64,000 nucleotides of DNA from Candidatus Aminicenantes bacterium UBA6228. Its GTDB lineage: Bacteria; Acidobacteriota; Aminicenantia; Aminicenantales; Saccharicenantaceae. Shown piece by piece: positions 23,440 to 32,344 of the stretch (positions are counted from its first letter, which is position 1; each line of letters opens with the position of its first letter). Location: the NCBI GenBank assembly GCA_002441005.1, contig DJWO01000001.1, forward strand, positions 62,001-126,000, given 5' to 3'. The notes under the pieces were generated by a model. It was given only the letters and a program-made list of their open reading frames with translations. It searched no databases and was not told the DNA's origin. The position numbers were made by a program, and so were the translations under genes.

Positions 23440-26139
23440 TCAGTCATCATCTGCCTGTTCTAAGGTCACCGCCCAATCCGGATAAGGCACCTCAGGCCCT
23501 TTGACTGAATGCCAGATAATTTTATTCAGGACAGTTTCCGGGCAAGCATCTATTATTTTGAAATTTAACCGGGCAGAAACCAGGGCATTTTTTTTAAGCA
23601 GTTGATTCTGGATGTCCTCCGGCCGGGGATTGAGCTCATCCAGCGGAATCCGGTTGGCCACAGGCATAAACGGCCGGAAATCAGCCTGGCTGGTAAAGCA
23701 GTCAAACATAGGACTGGCCGCCGCATCAAACTGATTCATCGGCGTCAGGCCGAGAATCTGTTCAATTGTCCGGAGGAGACTGGTGGTATTGTAATTAGTC
23801 TTAATAACTTCGCCTCTTTTGACATAGGGGCCGGCTAAATAAGCCGTCGTCCGGTAACCGCTGATATGATCAAAGCCATTTTGAGGGTCATCTTCAATGG
23901 CCATAATGACCATTTCGCGCCAGAAATTGCTGTGGCTTAAAGCCTCAATAATCTGACCGAAAGCCAGATCATTATCGGCCACGGCCGCCCTGGGTGTCGG
24001 CCAGCCAGCCCTGGTTCCGCTGGTATGATCTCCTGGCAGGCAAATGAGGACGAGCGATGGCATCTCGCCTTTCTCCTCCCATTTTTTTACCTGACCCTTG
24101 ATGTATCTGGCTCTCCAGACATCGGGCACATCCAGGTTCCAGCCGACGTAATCACGGGAGGTAAAGGCTTCAATAGAGGGCAGGCTGGGTTTACTGCCTA
24201 TGATCACTTCCCCTTTTTGGTAGAGATATTCTTCCCAGAAATCCTTCCAGCCGGGCGCCCCGGCCCTGGCCGGATCTTTCCAGCCGCAGTCCGGTCCGGT
24301 AAATTCACCAAAATTCCAGATAGTTAGCCCGTGCCGCCGGCAATTATCCCAGATAAAACCAGTCGGGGCATAGGCTAAGGCATCAACTTCATCTTCTCCC
24401 ATGCCATCTGGGTAACTGCGTGGCCAGCCGGCAAAAGATTTTTCAAGATAATCAGTCCCAAAGGCTGTCGTTGACCACTGGTGCCCATCAGCGCTCAGAA
24501 TTCCGCTGCAGTAAGTATTGTCCAGAAGAACGAATTCCCGGACCAATTTATGCTGATTGGGCGTAACCTCTTCACCAAAGAGGCAAAGAGACGGATTACC
24601 ATTGCCTTCACCCACATCGCCCAGAATCTGGTCATAACTTCTGTTTTCTTTAATGATATAAACTACGTGTTTAATTAAAGAAGGTTCGCCAATTCTTTCC
24701 GGTACCGGCACTGGTCTCACTCCGGTCCGTGGTCCTTTTAAAGCCTCTTTGATTCTTTCCCGGTGAAAACCGGCCAGAACCCGGGAGGTCAATGACTTTA
24801 ATTGTTTTTTGGCTGGCGGTTTAAAAACTGAGACTGAACCCGTGTACTGGTGGCTGTTAAACCCTGTCATCCCGGTCTTTTCATCGGTCTGCGGGCGGTC
24901 GGCCAGCCCTTTAATATTGGCCACCCAGAGCTGACCGCGCTGTTTGTCCCAGGCTACGACTCCCGGAAACCAGCCAGCGGGAATCAGGCCAGCCAGGCGG
25001 GATTTTTTCTTGCCCGGTCTAAAATCAACCACCGCCACTGCATTCTGAGTACCATTGGCTACATAGAGCCACCGGCCGTCAGGCGAAAAGCAAAGGGCGT
25101 TGGGTGAAGCCCCGAATAAATCAGCCGGGCTTCTTTTAACCCAGATCGTCTCAACCACCTGATCCCTGGCCGTATCTATGACACTGAGGTTATCAGCGGC
25201 GGCATTGGCACAGACTATATATTTCTGGTCAGGAGACAGGGCCAGATCGGAAGCATGTAATCCGGTTATGATTTCTTTGACCATCTGACCGGAGGCCAGA
25301 TCAATGACAGAAACCGAGCCTTCACAGGCGAAAAATTTTTCCTGATCAACTTTAACCACAGTCCCACGGCCGGCCGGGCCAACTGTATCCCCCGGGCCAG
25401 GGCGTCCACCGCCCCAGTTGCTGACATAAGCTTTTGGCCCGAGGAGAATAACCTCATAAGGAGCCACACCGACTGGCAGCTGTCTTAAAGTTTCACCGCT
25501 TCTGGCCTCAATTTCGAGGAGAGTGTTGGATAGATTGCCGCAAACATAAAGCTTCTGGCCGTCCTGACTGAGAGCTAAGCCAGCTGGAATTTCTTCTTTC
25601 CTTCTGGGAGCACCGGCCGGTGGCAGAACAATAGTCTTAAACGGCTTGACCAGGCCATTCTGGTCCACCGAAAAAACCTTGATACTTCCATTGACATTGC
25701 TGAGATAAATATAATGTCCATCAGGAGAGAAAATCAGGCCATTATAACTAAGCTGACCCCTTTTATCAGGTTCAAGTATGTTGGCCGAGGCCGCTCCGGC
25801 CGGAGGTTCAGTTTGCCCTTCAGCCGGCAAATTAACTTTTTGCCTGATTTTTAAATCGTCCGGGTCAATGATAATCAGCTCACTGGTTTTGCCAGAGACT
25901 GCCACCAGCCGGCCATCGGGAGAAATGGCCAGCCCCTGAGGCCTCAGAGACGGCAATGGCAGGTCTGAGCCATAAGGAGAAACGGTTTGATTAACTGGCA
26001 CGACCTGACCCTCAGCTGTTATTTCACCGACTTTTTCTTCCGAGATAGCCGGTTCATCCGGCCGCTGACAGGCCATCGCCAGTAAACCCAGGCTTAAAAC
26101 CAGGACGGCTAAGTTCCAGAAGCAAGGCTTTGGTTTCAT
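23440..26139 (-). CDS. Beta-propeller plus phosphoesterase lipoprotein
   Basis: 899 residues. The N-terminus LAVLVLSLGLLAMACQRP is a lipoprotein signal (lipobox LAMAC). Residues 60-430 are YVTN/beta-propeller blades (LRPQGLAISPDGRLVAVSG, GLIFSPDGHYIYLSN, DLALSPDQKYIVCANAAADN, ALCFSPDGRWLYVANGTQN). Residues 480-870 are a phosphoesterase domain of the acid phosphatase/phospholipase C family: VVYIIKENRSYDQILG, DNTYCSGILSADGHQWS, and late IEDDPQNGFDHISGYRT carry the metal and nucleophile residues. It should sit on the outer face of a membrane and hydrolyse phosphate esters. Propellers may bring substrate or partner proteins. Own promoter at 26200-26172. Confidence 0.87.
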   Translation of the reverse strand: MKPKPCFWNLAVLVLSLGLLAMACQRPDEPAISEEKVGEITAEGQVVPVNQTVSPYGSDLPLPSLRPQGLAISPDGRLVAVSGKTSELIIIDPDDLKIRQKVNLPAEGQTEPPAGAASANILEPDKRGQLSYNGLIFSPDGHYIYLSNVNGSIKVFSVDQNGLVKPFKTIVLPPAGAPRRKEEIPAGLALSQDGQKLYVCGNLSNTLLEIEARSGETLRQLPVGVAPYEVILLGPKAYVSNWGGGRPGPGDTVGPAGRGTVVKVDQEKFFACEGSVSVIDLASGQMVKEIITGLHASDLALSPDQKYIVCANAAADNLSVIDTARDQVVETIWVKRSPADLFGASPNALCFSPDGRWLYVANGTQNAVAVVDFRPGKKKSRLAGLIPAGWFPGVVAWDKQRGQLWVANIKGLADRPQTDEKTGMTGFNSHQYTGSVSVFKPPAKKQLKSLTSRVLAGFHRERIKEALKGPRTGVRPVPVPERIGEPSLIKHVVYIIKENRSYDQILGDVGEGNGNPSLCLFGEEVTPNQHKLVREFVLLDNTYCSGILSADGHQWSTTAFGTDYLEKSFAGWPRSYPDGMGEDEVDALAYAPTGFIWDNCRRHGLTIWNFGEFTGPDCGWKDPARAGAPGWKDFWEEYLYQKGEVIIGSKPSLPSIEAFTSRDYVGWNLDVPDVWRARYIKGQVKKWEEKGEMPSLVLICLPGDHTSGTRAGWPTPRAAVADNDLAFGQIIEALSHSNFWREMVIMAIEDDPQNGFDHISGYRTTAYLAGPYVKRGEVIKTNYNTTSLLRTIEQILGLTPMNQFDAAASPMFDCFTSQADFRPFMPVANRIPLDELNPRPEDIQNQLLKKNALVSARLNFKIIDACPETVLNKIIWHSVKGPEVPYPDWAVTLEQADDD

Positions 26140-26171
26140 TACTATCTCCAGTTCCTATAAAGTTCTTCCCT

Positions 26172-26200
26172 ATCCTATAAAAGGCTCAAAATTGCGTCAA
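26172..26200 (-). promoter_or_regulatory. Promoter of phosphoesterase gene
   Basis: Minus strand TTGACG (26200-26195), 17-base spacer, TAGGAT (26177-26172). A leader of about 25 bases follows, with GGAG ahead of ATG 26139. Confidence 0.45.
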
Positions 26201-26350
26201 CAACAGTTTTCTGACCTGCCGGTCAGGAAGAATTTGGAACAATTCTCGTCACAATTATCTCAGGAGAAATTTAGAGGTTCTTTTGAGCTTGACTTTATAG
26301 ATTGCTTTTTGGTTTTACCCTTCATCCAAGGCTCTGAAAGGCTGGATATT

Positions 26351-28660
26351 ATGGCCATCAGAAGAAAAAGATTAAAGTTCCATCCTTCTTTAAAATCCTA
26401 TCCTTCTCGCCTGGTCAAGAGGGCACTCCTCCTGGGCCTGTTATTTTTTATCTCCCTGGGCGGTGCCGCCCTGGCCAGGGGGCCAGAAACCACCTCTTCC
26501 AGGTCAGTTTCCATTCGCTATAATCTTGAGCCAGGTCAAGTTATGACCTACTTGCAGAACCTTGATTTCCAGATCACCTTGGTGGACAATCCGGCTGCTA
26601 AATTTAGAGTGAGTCTGGTCTGGCTGGTTAAGACAGCCGTTACCAGCCGGGATGGAGGCAGGACAAACCTTGTTACCCAGTACAACCTGAAGAGCAAAGA
26701 CATTTATGGAAAAAAAGAGCTGGAAGCAATCCTGGGCCAGGAGGAAGCCAGAAATATTCTTCTCCCCTATGAGCAGGCCAGCCCGGTTTATATCTGGAAT
26801 TTTTCCACAAATGACCGGGGAAAAATCCTTGACGGCTCCTATAATTTTATTCAATCGTTTTCCTTCGTTAATAATTCCATGTCTCAAATCTTCGAACTGC
26901 CTGAAGGACAGCTGGAAAACGGCCAGGCCTATGAGGTCGAGGGAGAAGCAGGAGTTAAGGTCAATTATCTGGGTGAAACGAGCCGGCCGCCTTATGATCT
27001 TTACTACTTTACCGGCCTCCATCCGGCCGGCCTGATCATTTACCTGATAAATAAGCAACTGGGAGTTCCCGATAAGCTGGAGTACACCGTCCACTATTCT
27101 GCCGCTGGCCAGAACCGGGAAGAAAAGTTCAGCCTCCTTCTGGCCGGTGTTCAGAAAAATCAATTAACCGAACTCTATAAAGACCCTGAAATCAAAGTGG
27201 CAGTGCTTAAAGCGGCTTTAACTGATAACAACCTGCCTATCTCGACTGACCTCGTTCAGGAGCTGCTCGAATCGAAAGACACCGAGCTCGAAATTCTGGC
27301 TGCTTCGGCCTGCGCTCTGAGAGGCCTGCCACCAAGTCTTAATCTTAAACCTTACCTCAAGACCAAAAATCCGGAAGTCAGGTTTAACCTGGCCAAAGCC
27401 CTTTATCTTTATGGTGGAGATAGTGGCCCGATGCAGGAGCTGCTGACCAGCTCAGACAGTTATCTTAAGGAGAGGGCTCAAGCTTTCCTGCAGAAAAGTA
27501 ATTATGTTCTGGCCGATGAAGACCGCCAGCTTTACTCCACCCTCAGAGACTGGTTTTATAATTCTGGTCCGGAGATACCGCCTGAACTCAAGAATCTCCC
27601 GGTAGAAAAGCTGCGCCGTCTGGTTAATTTCTTAAAACCTGATGGCCAAAGGTTAAACGGCTTCTTTAAATTCTTTTTGTCTGATTCAGACGAAGACCTG
27701 AAGAGGCCCTATTATCTCTATCTCCCTGATGATTATGATCCGGCTGAAAACTTTCCCCTGGTCATCTATCTTGGCATGGGAGAAGGCCGTGGAGATCTGT
27801 CCCTTCTTTCTTTTTATAGCGCCCTTAAACTGGATAACCATCTTTCCAGGTATATTCTTCTTGTTCCTCAGGCTTTCGGTCACTGGTGGGATAAAGAGGT
27901 AGAAACAGCGGTCAAAAGGACCTGGCGGCAGGTGTTCAATTCTTACAGCCTTGATACCAACCGGATCTATCTGGCCGGCAGTTCCAACGGCGGGATAGGA
28001 ACAATTTACTATGCCACTACTTTCCCTGACCGCTTAGCGGCCCTGGCCGAGAATATGGGTTTCCCGATGGTAGAGCCAAACAACTTTGATCTCAATTCGG
28101 ATCTGAGCAAGCTGGGCAATTTATTGAACAGTGAAGTTCTGATGGCCCATGGTCTGGCCGATGACAATATTACTCCAGAAGGGGACAAAAAGGCTTTTGA
28201 CTATTTGAAAAAGAATGATATTGAGGTCTATTTTAAAACCTTCGAGGAGAAAAAGCATAACATTGACCCGGCCGATATCATCCACCTGATTACCGGCATT
28301 TTCGACCGGAGTGTCCGGAATCCTTTCCCGGCCAGGATCAAAATGATCCTGACTGATCCCCAATATCTACAAAGTTACTGGATCAAAGTCACCGACTACA
28401 AAAGCCTGCCGGCCGAAGTTGAGGCTGAGGTCAAGCATAATGACATCAACCTGGTAACCAGAAATATAAAAGCTCTGAGACTTTACCTGGATGAAACCTT
28501 AATTGATTTCACTCAACCAGTAAAGATAATTATCAATGGCCGGGCCGGATTCCAGGGCTGGCTGGAGCCGAGCCCCGATAGCCTGCTCCTTTCGGTTAGA
28601 GAAAAGGATGACCCAGCCATGGGCTCCTGTGCCATTCTTGACCTGGCCATGCCTGATTAA
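26351..28660 (+). CDS. Exported protein with HEAT-like middle and alpha/beta-hydrolase domain
   Basis: 769 residues if started at ATG 26351, which puts a signal peptide (KRALLLGLLFFISLGGAALARG) near the N-terminus; an earlier in-frame ATG at 26192 adds 53 residues with no signal features. Residues about 45-290 form a beta-rich domain of unknown family. Residues 300-410 repeat helical units (LLESKDTELEILAASACALR, KNPEVRFNLAKALYLYGG, SDSYLKERAQAFLQ) resembling HEAT repeats. Residues 485-675 are an esterase of the PHB-depolymerase/feruloyl esterase kind: YYLYLPDDYDPAENFPLVIYLGMG, the nucleophile elbow LAGSSNGGIGT, MAHGLADDNITPEGD (acid) and KKHNID (His). Substrate unknown; the gene is next to an alpha-galactosidase. 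Confidence 0.72.
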   Translation: MAIRRKRLKFHPSLKSYPSRLVKRALLLGLLFFISLGGAALARGPETTSSRSVSIRYNLEPGQVMTYLQNLDFQITLVDNPAAKFRVSLVWLVKTAVTSRDGGRTNLVTQYNLKSKDIYGKKELEAILGQEEARNILLPYEQASPVYIWNFSTNDRGKILDGSYNFIQSFSFVNNSMSQIFELPEGQLENGQAYEVEGEAGVKVNYLGETSRPPYDLYYFTGLHPAGLIIYLINKQLGVPDKLEYTVHYSAAGQNREEKFSLLLAGVQKNQLTELYKDPEIKVAVLKAALTDNNLPISTDLVQELLESKDTELEILAASACALRGLPPSLNLKPYLKTKNPEVRFNLAKALYLYGGDSGPMQELLTSSDSYLKERAQAFLQKSNYVLADEDRQLYSTLRDWFYNSGPEIPPELKNLPVEKLRRLVNFLKPDGQRLNGFFKFFLSDSDEDLKRPYYLYLPDDYDPAENFPLVIYLGMGEGRGDLSLLSFYSALKLDNHLSRYILLVPQAFGHWWDKEVETAVKRTWRQVFNSYSLDTNRIYLAGSSNGGIGTIYYATTFPDRLAALAENMGFPMVEPNNFDLNSDLSKLGNLLNSEVLMAHGLADDNITPEGDKKAFDYLKKNDIEVYFKTFEEKKHNIDPADIIHLITGIFDRSVRNPFPARIKMILTDPQYLQSYWIKVTDYKSLPAEVEAEVKHNDINLVTRNIKALRLYLDETLIDFTQPVKIIINGRAGFQGWLEPSPDSLLLSVREKDDPAMGSCAILDLAMPD

Positions 28661-28719
28661 TTCAGCTCCTGACTCCTGTCTGGTTCCAGATTAATTTCCT
28701 TTTTCCTCTCTTCTTGTGC

Positions 28720-28732
28720 TATAAGCTATAAT
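28720..28732 (+). promoter_or_regulatory. -10 region ahead of alpha-galactosidase gene
   Basis: Overlapping -10-like boxes: TATAAG (28720-28725) preceded by TGC, and TATAAT (28727-28732). No good -35 is seen at 17 bases. A start near 28738 would leave a short leader with AGGAG before ATG 28765. Confidence 0.35.
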
Positions 28733-28764
28733 CTTAAACAAACTAAAAAGTTCAGGAGTTCAGG

Positions 28765-31311
28765 ATGAAAAGTTATTTGACTCGGCCCCAGGTTAGAAAA
28801 AACGTCAGCTGGTTGTTGTTTTTTGTTCTTCTCCTTCTATCAAGCTGGTTAAGTATAAGCTGCGGCGGGAAGAAGCAACCGGCCGCAACCACCGTGACTC
28901 AAGTTGCTACTAAAATTCCAGACCGGCTGCCAGCTCGAATTGCTGATGGGGCCAATAAAGAAGTCCTGGTCATGACCCTGGGTGATATAAAGACACCGCT
29001 GGCCGACGGTACTTTTTACCCGGTAGAAGATAGAATTGTTCTCAACAACGGGCAGGAAATAAATGATTATTTCAAAACTAAGCTCGGAATAAAATTTTAC
29101 CGGCCTCTCGATAAAAGTATTTTTCCGCTGCCGCCTTCGGGCTGGTGTACCTGGTACTATTATTACGGGGAAGTTAACCAGGAAGAAGTAGAAAAAAATG
29201 CCGTCTGGCTGGCCAGAAATCTCAAAGATTATGGTCTGAAGTACTGTCAACTTGATGATGGTTGGCAGGGTCGCGGCCAGGGCAGTCCGGTTGATTATCG
29301 TGACTGGTCAAACGTCAACCAGCGTTTCTCCAAAGGGCTGGACAGCTTAGCCAGATTTATCAAAGGCCAGGGACTGGTCCCGGGTCTGTGGCTGGCTCCT
29401 CACGGCCAGAGCAATGAAGAAGTGGTTAAGGCCAGCCGGGCCTTCCTGTTGACCCCGGACGGCCAGTCCCCTTCTTCCACCTGGGAAGGTAAATTCTTGC
29501 TTGATCCTTCCAAACCCGAAGCTCTGAGCTATTTAACTGAGCTGTTTACCAAACTTTCTGCTGACTGGGGCTTTGAGTATTTTAAAATCGATGGCCAGCC
29601 GATTGTCGTTGATGAGTATCGTCAAAAGCAGCAGTTCATGGCCTCTCCTGGTGATCCTGAACAGCTTTACCGCCGGACTCTGGAAACCATCAGGCAGGCT
29701 ATCGGCCCCAACCGTTTTCTTCTTGGCTGCTGGGGAACTCCTTTAGAAGGAGCCGGTATTTTTAATGGTTCCCGAACCGGCGGAGATATTGTTCCTGCCT
29801 GGGAAGGGTTTCAAGTGGCGGCCGAAGCCACCATGAAATACTATTTCCTTCATAATATCGTCTGGTACTCCGACCCGGATGTGATGCTGGTCCGCTATCC
29901 CCTGACCCAGGACATGGCCAGAGCCTGGGCCAGCCTGCAGGGCTTAACCGGCCAGGCTTTGATGGCTTCTGACCGGATGTATGATTTACCGGCTGACCGG
30001 GTGGAAATTCTCAAGCGGGCCTATCCGGCGGTGGATATCAGACCGCTTGATTTATTTCCTGCCAGCCGCTTCAAGAAAATCTGGGACCTCAAAATCAATC
30101 ACCTTGGCCGTCAATATGATGTGGTCGGCTGCTTCAACTATGATCAGACTCAAAGTCAGGGGCTGGAAGTCAAATGGGCCGACCTCGGTCTCGAAGATAA
30201 CGCCCGTTACCATATTTATGATTTCTGGAACAAGGACTATTTAGGCTGTGTGGAGAAAGGCATCTATGTGACCATCCCGCCAGCCGGAGTGAGGGTTTTA
30301 ACTTTAGTCAAAGACAACGGCCAGCCCCAGCTCATTTCAACCTCCCGTCATATCACTCAGGGCTGGGTAGAGCTGGAGTCACTCGCCTATGAACCTGAAA
30401 ACAGGGTGATCAGGGGCCAGAGCCGGGTGATTAAAGGTGATCCCTATGAATTAAGGTTTGCCTTCCCGAGGAATGAACGCTATCTCAGAATAAAAAGAGT
30501 CGAAGCCCCCGGTTATAATTTCAGTTTAGAAAATCATGATGGCTGGGCAACGGTAACTCTCAGCAGCCAGTCAAATGACACTGTTTCATGGGAAGTCTAT
30601 TTTGAAGCGGGTGATGTTTATAATTATCCAGCCAGGACGCCGGCCGGACTGAAGGCTGAAATCAGGAGCTTGAATAAAGTCAGGCTCGACTGGCAGCCGC
30701 TTTATTATCTTAATGCCGGTTATTTTATTTATCTTAATGGCCAGCCCTATCTTTACACACCGGTTAACCGCGGCGAGTTGAGCGGACTCAATCCGGATGA
30801 GGACTATCTGGTTGAAGTCAAAGGAGCCTGGCTGGATGGTTCAACCAGTGAGAAAGCCGCTTCGCTTCAATTGAGACTGTCGGCTGTCCTGCCGGCAGAG
30901 GTCTATTTATCTGATCTTGAACCTGAATATCTGGTCTCAGACTGGGGTTCTCCCAGAATGAACCGCTCCGCTGCCGGAACCCCGCTTAAAATTGGTGACC
31001 GGCCCTACCGCTCTGGAATTGGAACTAACGCCAGGTCAGAAGTCGTCTTCGACCTGGGCGGAATATTTAAAACCTTTGAAAGCGAAGTCGGACTGGATGC
31101 CGCCTCCGGTGGTCGAGGTTCGGTTGAATTTAAGATCTTTGGCGATACTAAGCTTCTCTGGAAAAGCGGGCTCGTTAAGGGCCGGGCTCCAGCCAGAAAG
31201 GTCAGAGTCAATATCAGCGGAGTCAAGGAACTCCGCCTGGTAACCGAAGATGGCGGAGACGGACCGCGTTCCGACCTGGCCGATTGGGCGGAAGCCAGGG
31301 TCAGAAAGTAG
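28765..31311 (+). CDS. Alpha-galactosidase-like (GH36/GH27 clan) lipoprotein with NPCBM domain
   Basis: 848 residues. Lipoprotein signal (LLLSSWLSISCGG). The catalytic TIM barrel begins near residue 125: SGWCTWYYYYGEVNQEEVEKNA, LKYCQLDDGWQGRG, GLVPGLWLAPHGQ, WGFEYFKIDGQP (the K-x-D nucleophile strand) and SRTGGDIVPAWEG (acid/base region), which is the layout of clan GH-D. A beta-sandwich and a fibronectin-like segment (NYPARTPAGLKAEIRSLNKVRLDW) follow; the last 140 residues (RPYRSGIGTNARSEVVFDLG, VEFKIFGDTKLLWKSG) are an NPCBM carbohydrate-binding module. Likely releases alpha-galactose from oligosaccharides at the cell surface; exact specificity is inferred. Confidence 0.84.
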   Translation: MKSYLTRPQVRKNVSWLLFFVLLLLSSWLSISCGGKKQPAATTVTQVATKIPDRLPARIADGANKEVLVMTLGDIKTPLADGTFYPVEDRIVLNNGQEINDYFKTKLGIKFYRPLDKSIFPLPPSGWCTWYYYYGEVNQEEVEKNAVWLARNLKDYGLKYCQLDDGWQGRGQGSPVDYRDWSNVNQRFSKGLDSLARFIKGQGLVPGLWLAPHGQSNEEVVKASRAFLLTPDGQSPSSTWEGKFLLDPSKPEALSYLTELFTKLSADWGFEYFKIDGQPIVVDEYRQKQQFMASPGDPEQLYRRTLETIRQAIGPNRFLLGCWGTPLEGAGIFNGSRTGGDIVPAWEGFQVAAEATMKYYFLHNIVWYSDPDVMLVRYPLTQDMARAWASLQGLTGQALMASDRMYDLPADRVEILKRAYPAVDIRPLDLFPASRFKKIWDLKINHLGRQYDVVGCFNYDQTQSQGLEVKWADLGLEDNARYHIYDFWNKDYLGCVEKGIYVTIPPAGVRVLTLVKDNGQPQLISTSRHITQGWVELESLAYEPENRVIRGQSRVIKGDPYELRFAFPRNERYLRIKRVEAPGYNFSLENHDGWATVTLSSQSNDTVSWEVYFEAGDVYNYPARTPAGLKAEIRSLNKVRLDWQPLYYLNAGYFIYLNGQPYLYTPVNRGELSGLNPDEDYLVEVKGAWLDGSTSEKAASLQLRLSAVLPAEVYLSDLEPEYLVSDWGSPRMNRSAAGTPLKIGDRPYRSGIGTNARSEVVFDLGGIFKTFESEVGLDAASGGRGSVEFKIFGDTKLLWKSGLVKGRAPARKVRVNISGVKELRLVTEDGGDGPRSDLADWAEARVRK

Positions 31312-31348
31312 AAATCAAAAAGCAGAAAAATAAAAAATAAATAGATGC

Positions 31349-32344
31349 TTATTTTCTGATCGGAAAATGAACGTCGGTCTTTTCTTCGCTGCGGTCAGTG
31401 GCCGGAGCTGGTTCTGGAGATAAATTTGAGATTTGCTGGCGGAGTTCTGGGGTCATATTTATTTCCGTAGCAGCTAAAATATCCTTCAATTGGTTGACAT
31501 TTCTGGCCCCAATAATCGGAGCGCTGACGACCGGATGACTGCCCACCCAGGCCACGGCCAGGCTGACCGGATTATAACCACACTCCCGGGCGAACTCTGT
31601 AAACCTTTCAGCTACCTCGAAGGCCTGCTCATCCTGATATCTCGTTTTATAAATTTTATTTTCGACCAGACGGCCAGAAGCGGGACGCTTATTTTTCCCG
31701 TATTTGCCGGAGAGCAGGCCACCGGCCAGCGGGCTATAGGGCAGGACACCGAGTTTTTCAGCTTCAGCCATGGGCAAAATTTCCACTTCGGCCTGGCGCT
31801 TGATCAGATTATACATCGGCTGAATACAGGCCACCGGAGCCAGGCTGTAAAGGGCTGAAACCCCGATAGCTTTTTCTATCTGCCAGGCAGCCATGTTGCT
31901 CAAACCCAAATAAACAACTTTTCCCTGGTGGACCAGGTCATCGAGCGCCCGGAGGGTCTCTTCGAGCGGAGTGATATCATCAAAACGGTGAATAAAATAG
32001 ATATCCAGCCGGTCAGTTTGCAGCCGCCGGAGACTGCCTTCGACTGCATACATGATATGGCGCCGGTTGGCTCCCATGGCATTCTGATCAGGCCCGGTCG
32101 GGAAATAAACTTTGCTGGTGAGGATGACTTCTTCCCGGCAATCTTTAATCAGCCGGCCCAGTATTTCTTCTGCCTGTCCGCGGGCATAGAGGTCAGCACA
32201 ATCAAAGATATTAAGGCCCTCATCCCGGCAGACAGCCAGCATTTCCGCTGAAGTCTTCTCGTCGGCTTCAGCTCCAAAAGACATTGTTCCAAAACATAAT
32301 TCTGATATTTTCAGTCCAGTCTGGCCAAAGTTTTTATATTTCAT
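31349..32344 (-). CDS. Aldo/keto reductase
   Basis: 331 residues, (alpha/beta)8 oxidoreductase using NADPH. MKYKNFGQTGLKISELCFGTMSFG at the start, catalytic Asp and Tyr in FDCADLYARGQAEEILG, Lys in ILTSKVYFP, His in IYFIHRFD, then YLGLSNMAAWQIEK and SPLAGGLLSGKYG. Closest to the AKR family of general stress protein 69/YajO type. Its ATG overlaps the stop of the upstream GH3 gene by 4 bases, so the two are coupled. Substrate unknown; a sugar or its aldehyde degradation product is plausible from context. Confidence 0.9.
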   Translation of the reverse strand: MKYKNFGQTGLKISELCFGTMSFGAEADEKTSAEMLAVCRDEGLNIFDCADLYARGQAEEILGRLIKDCREEVILTSKVYFPTGPDQNAMGANRRHIMYAVEGSLRRLQTDRLDIYFIHRFDDITPLEETLRALDDLVHQGKVVYLGLSNMAAWQIEKAIGVSALYSLAPVACIQPMYNLIKRQAEVEILPMAEAEKLGVLPYSPLAGGLLSGKYGKNKRPASGRLVENKIYKTRYQDEQAFEVAERFTEFARECGYNPVSLAVAWVGSHPVVSAPIIGARNVNQLKDILAATEINMTPELRQQISNLSPEPAPATDRSEEKTDVHFPIRK

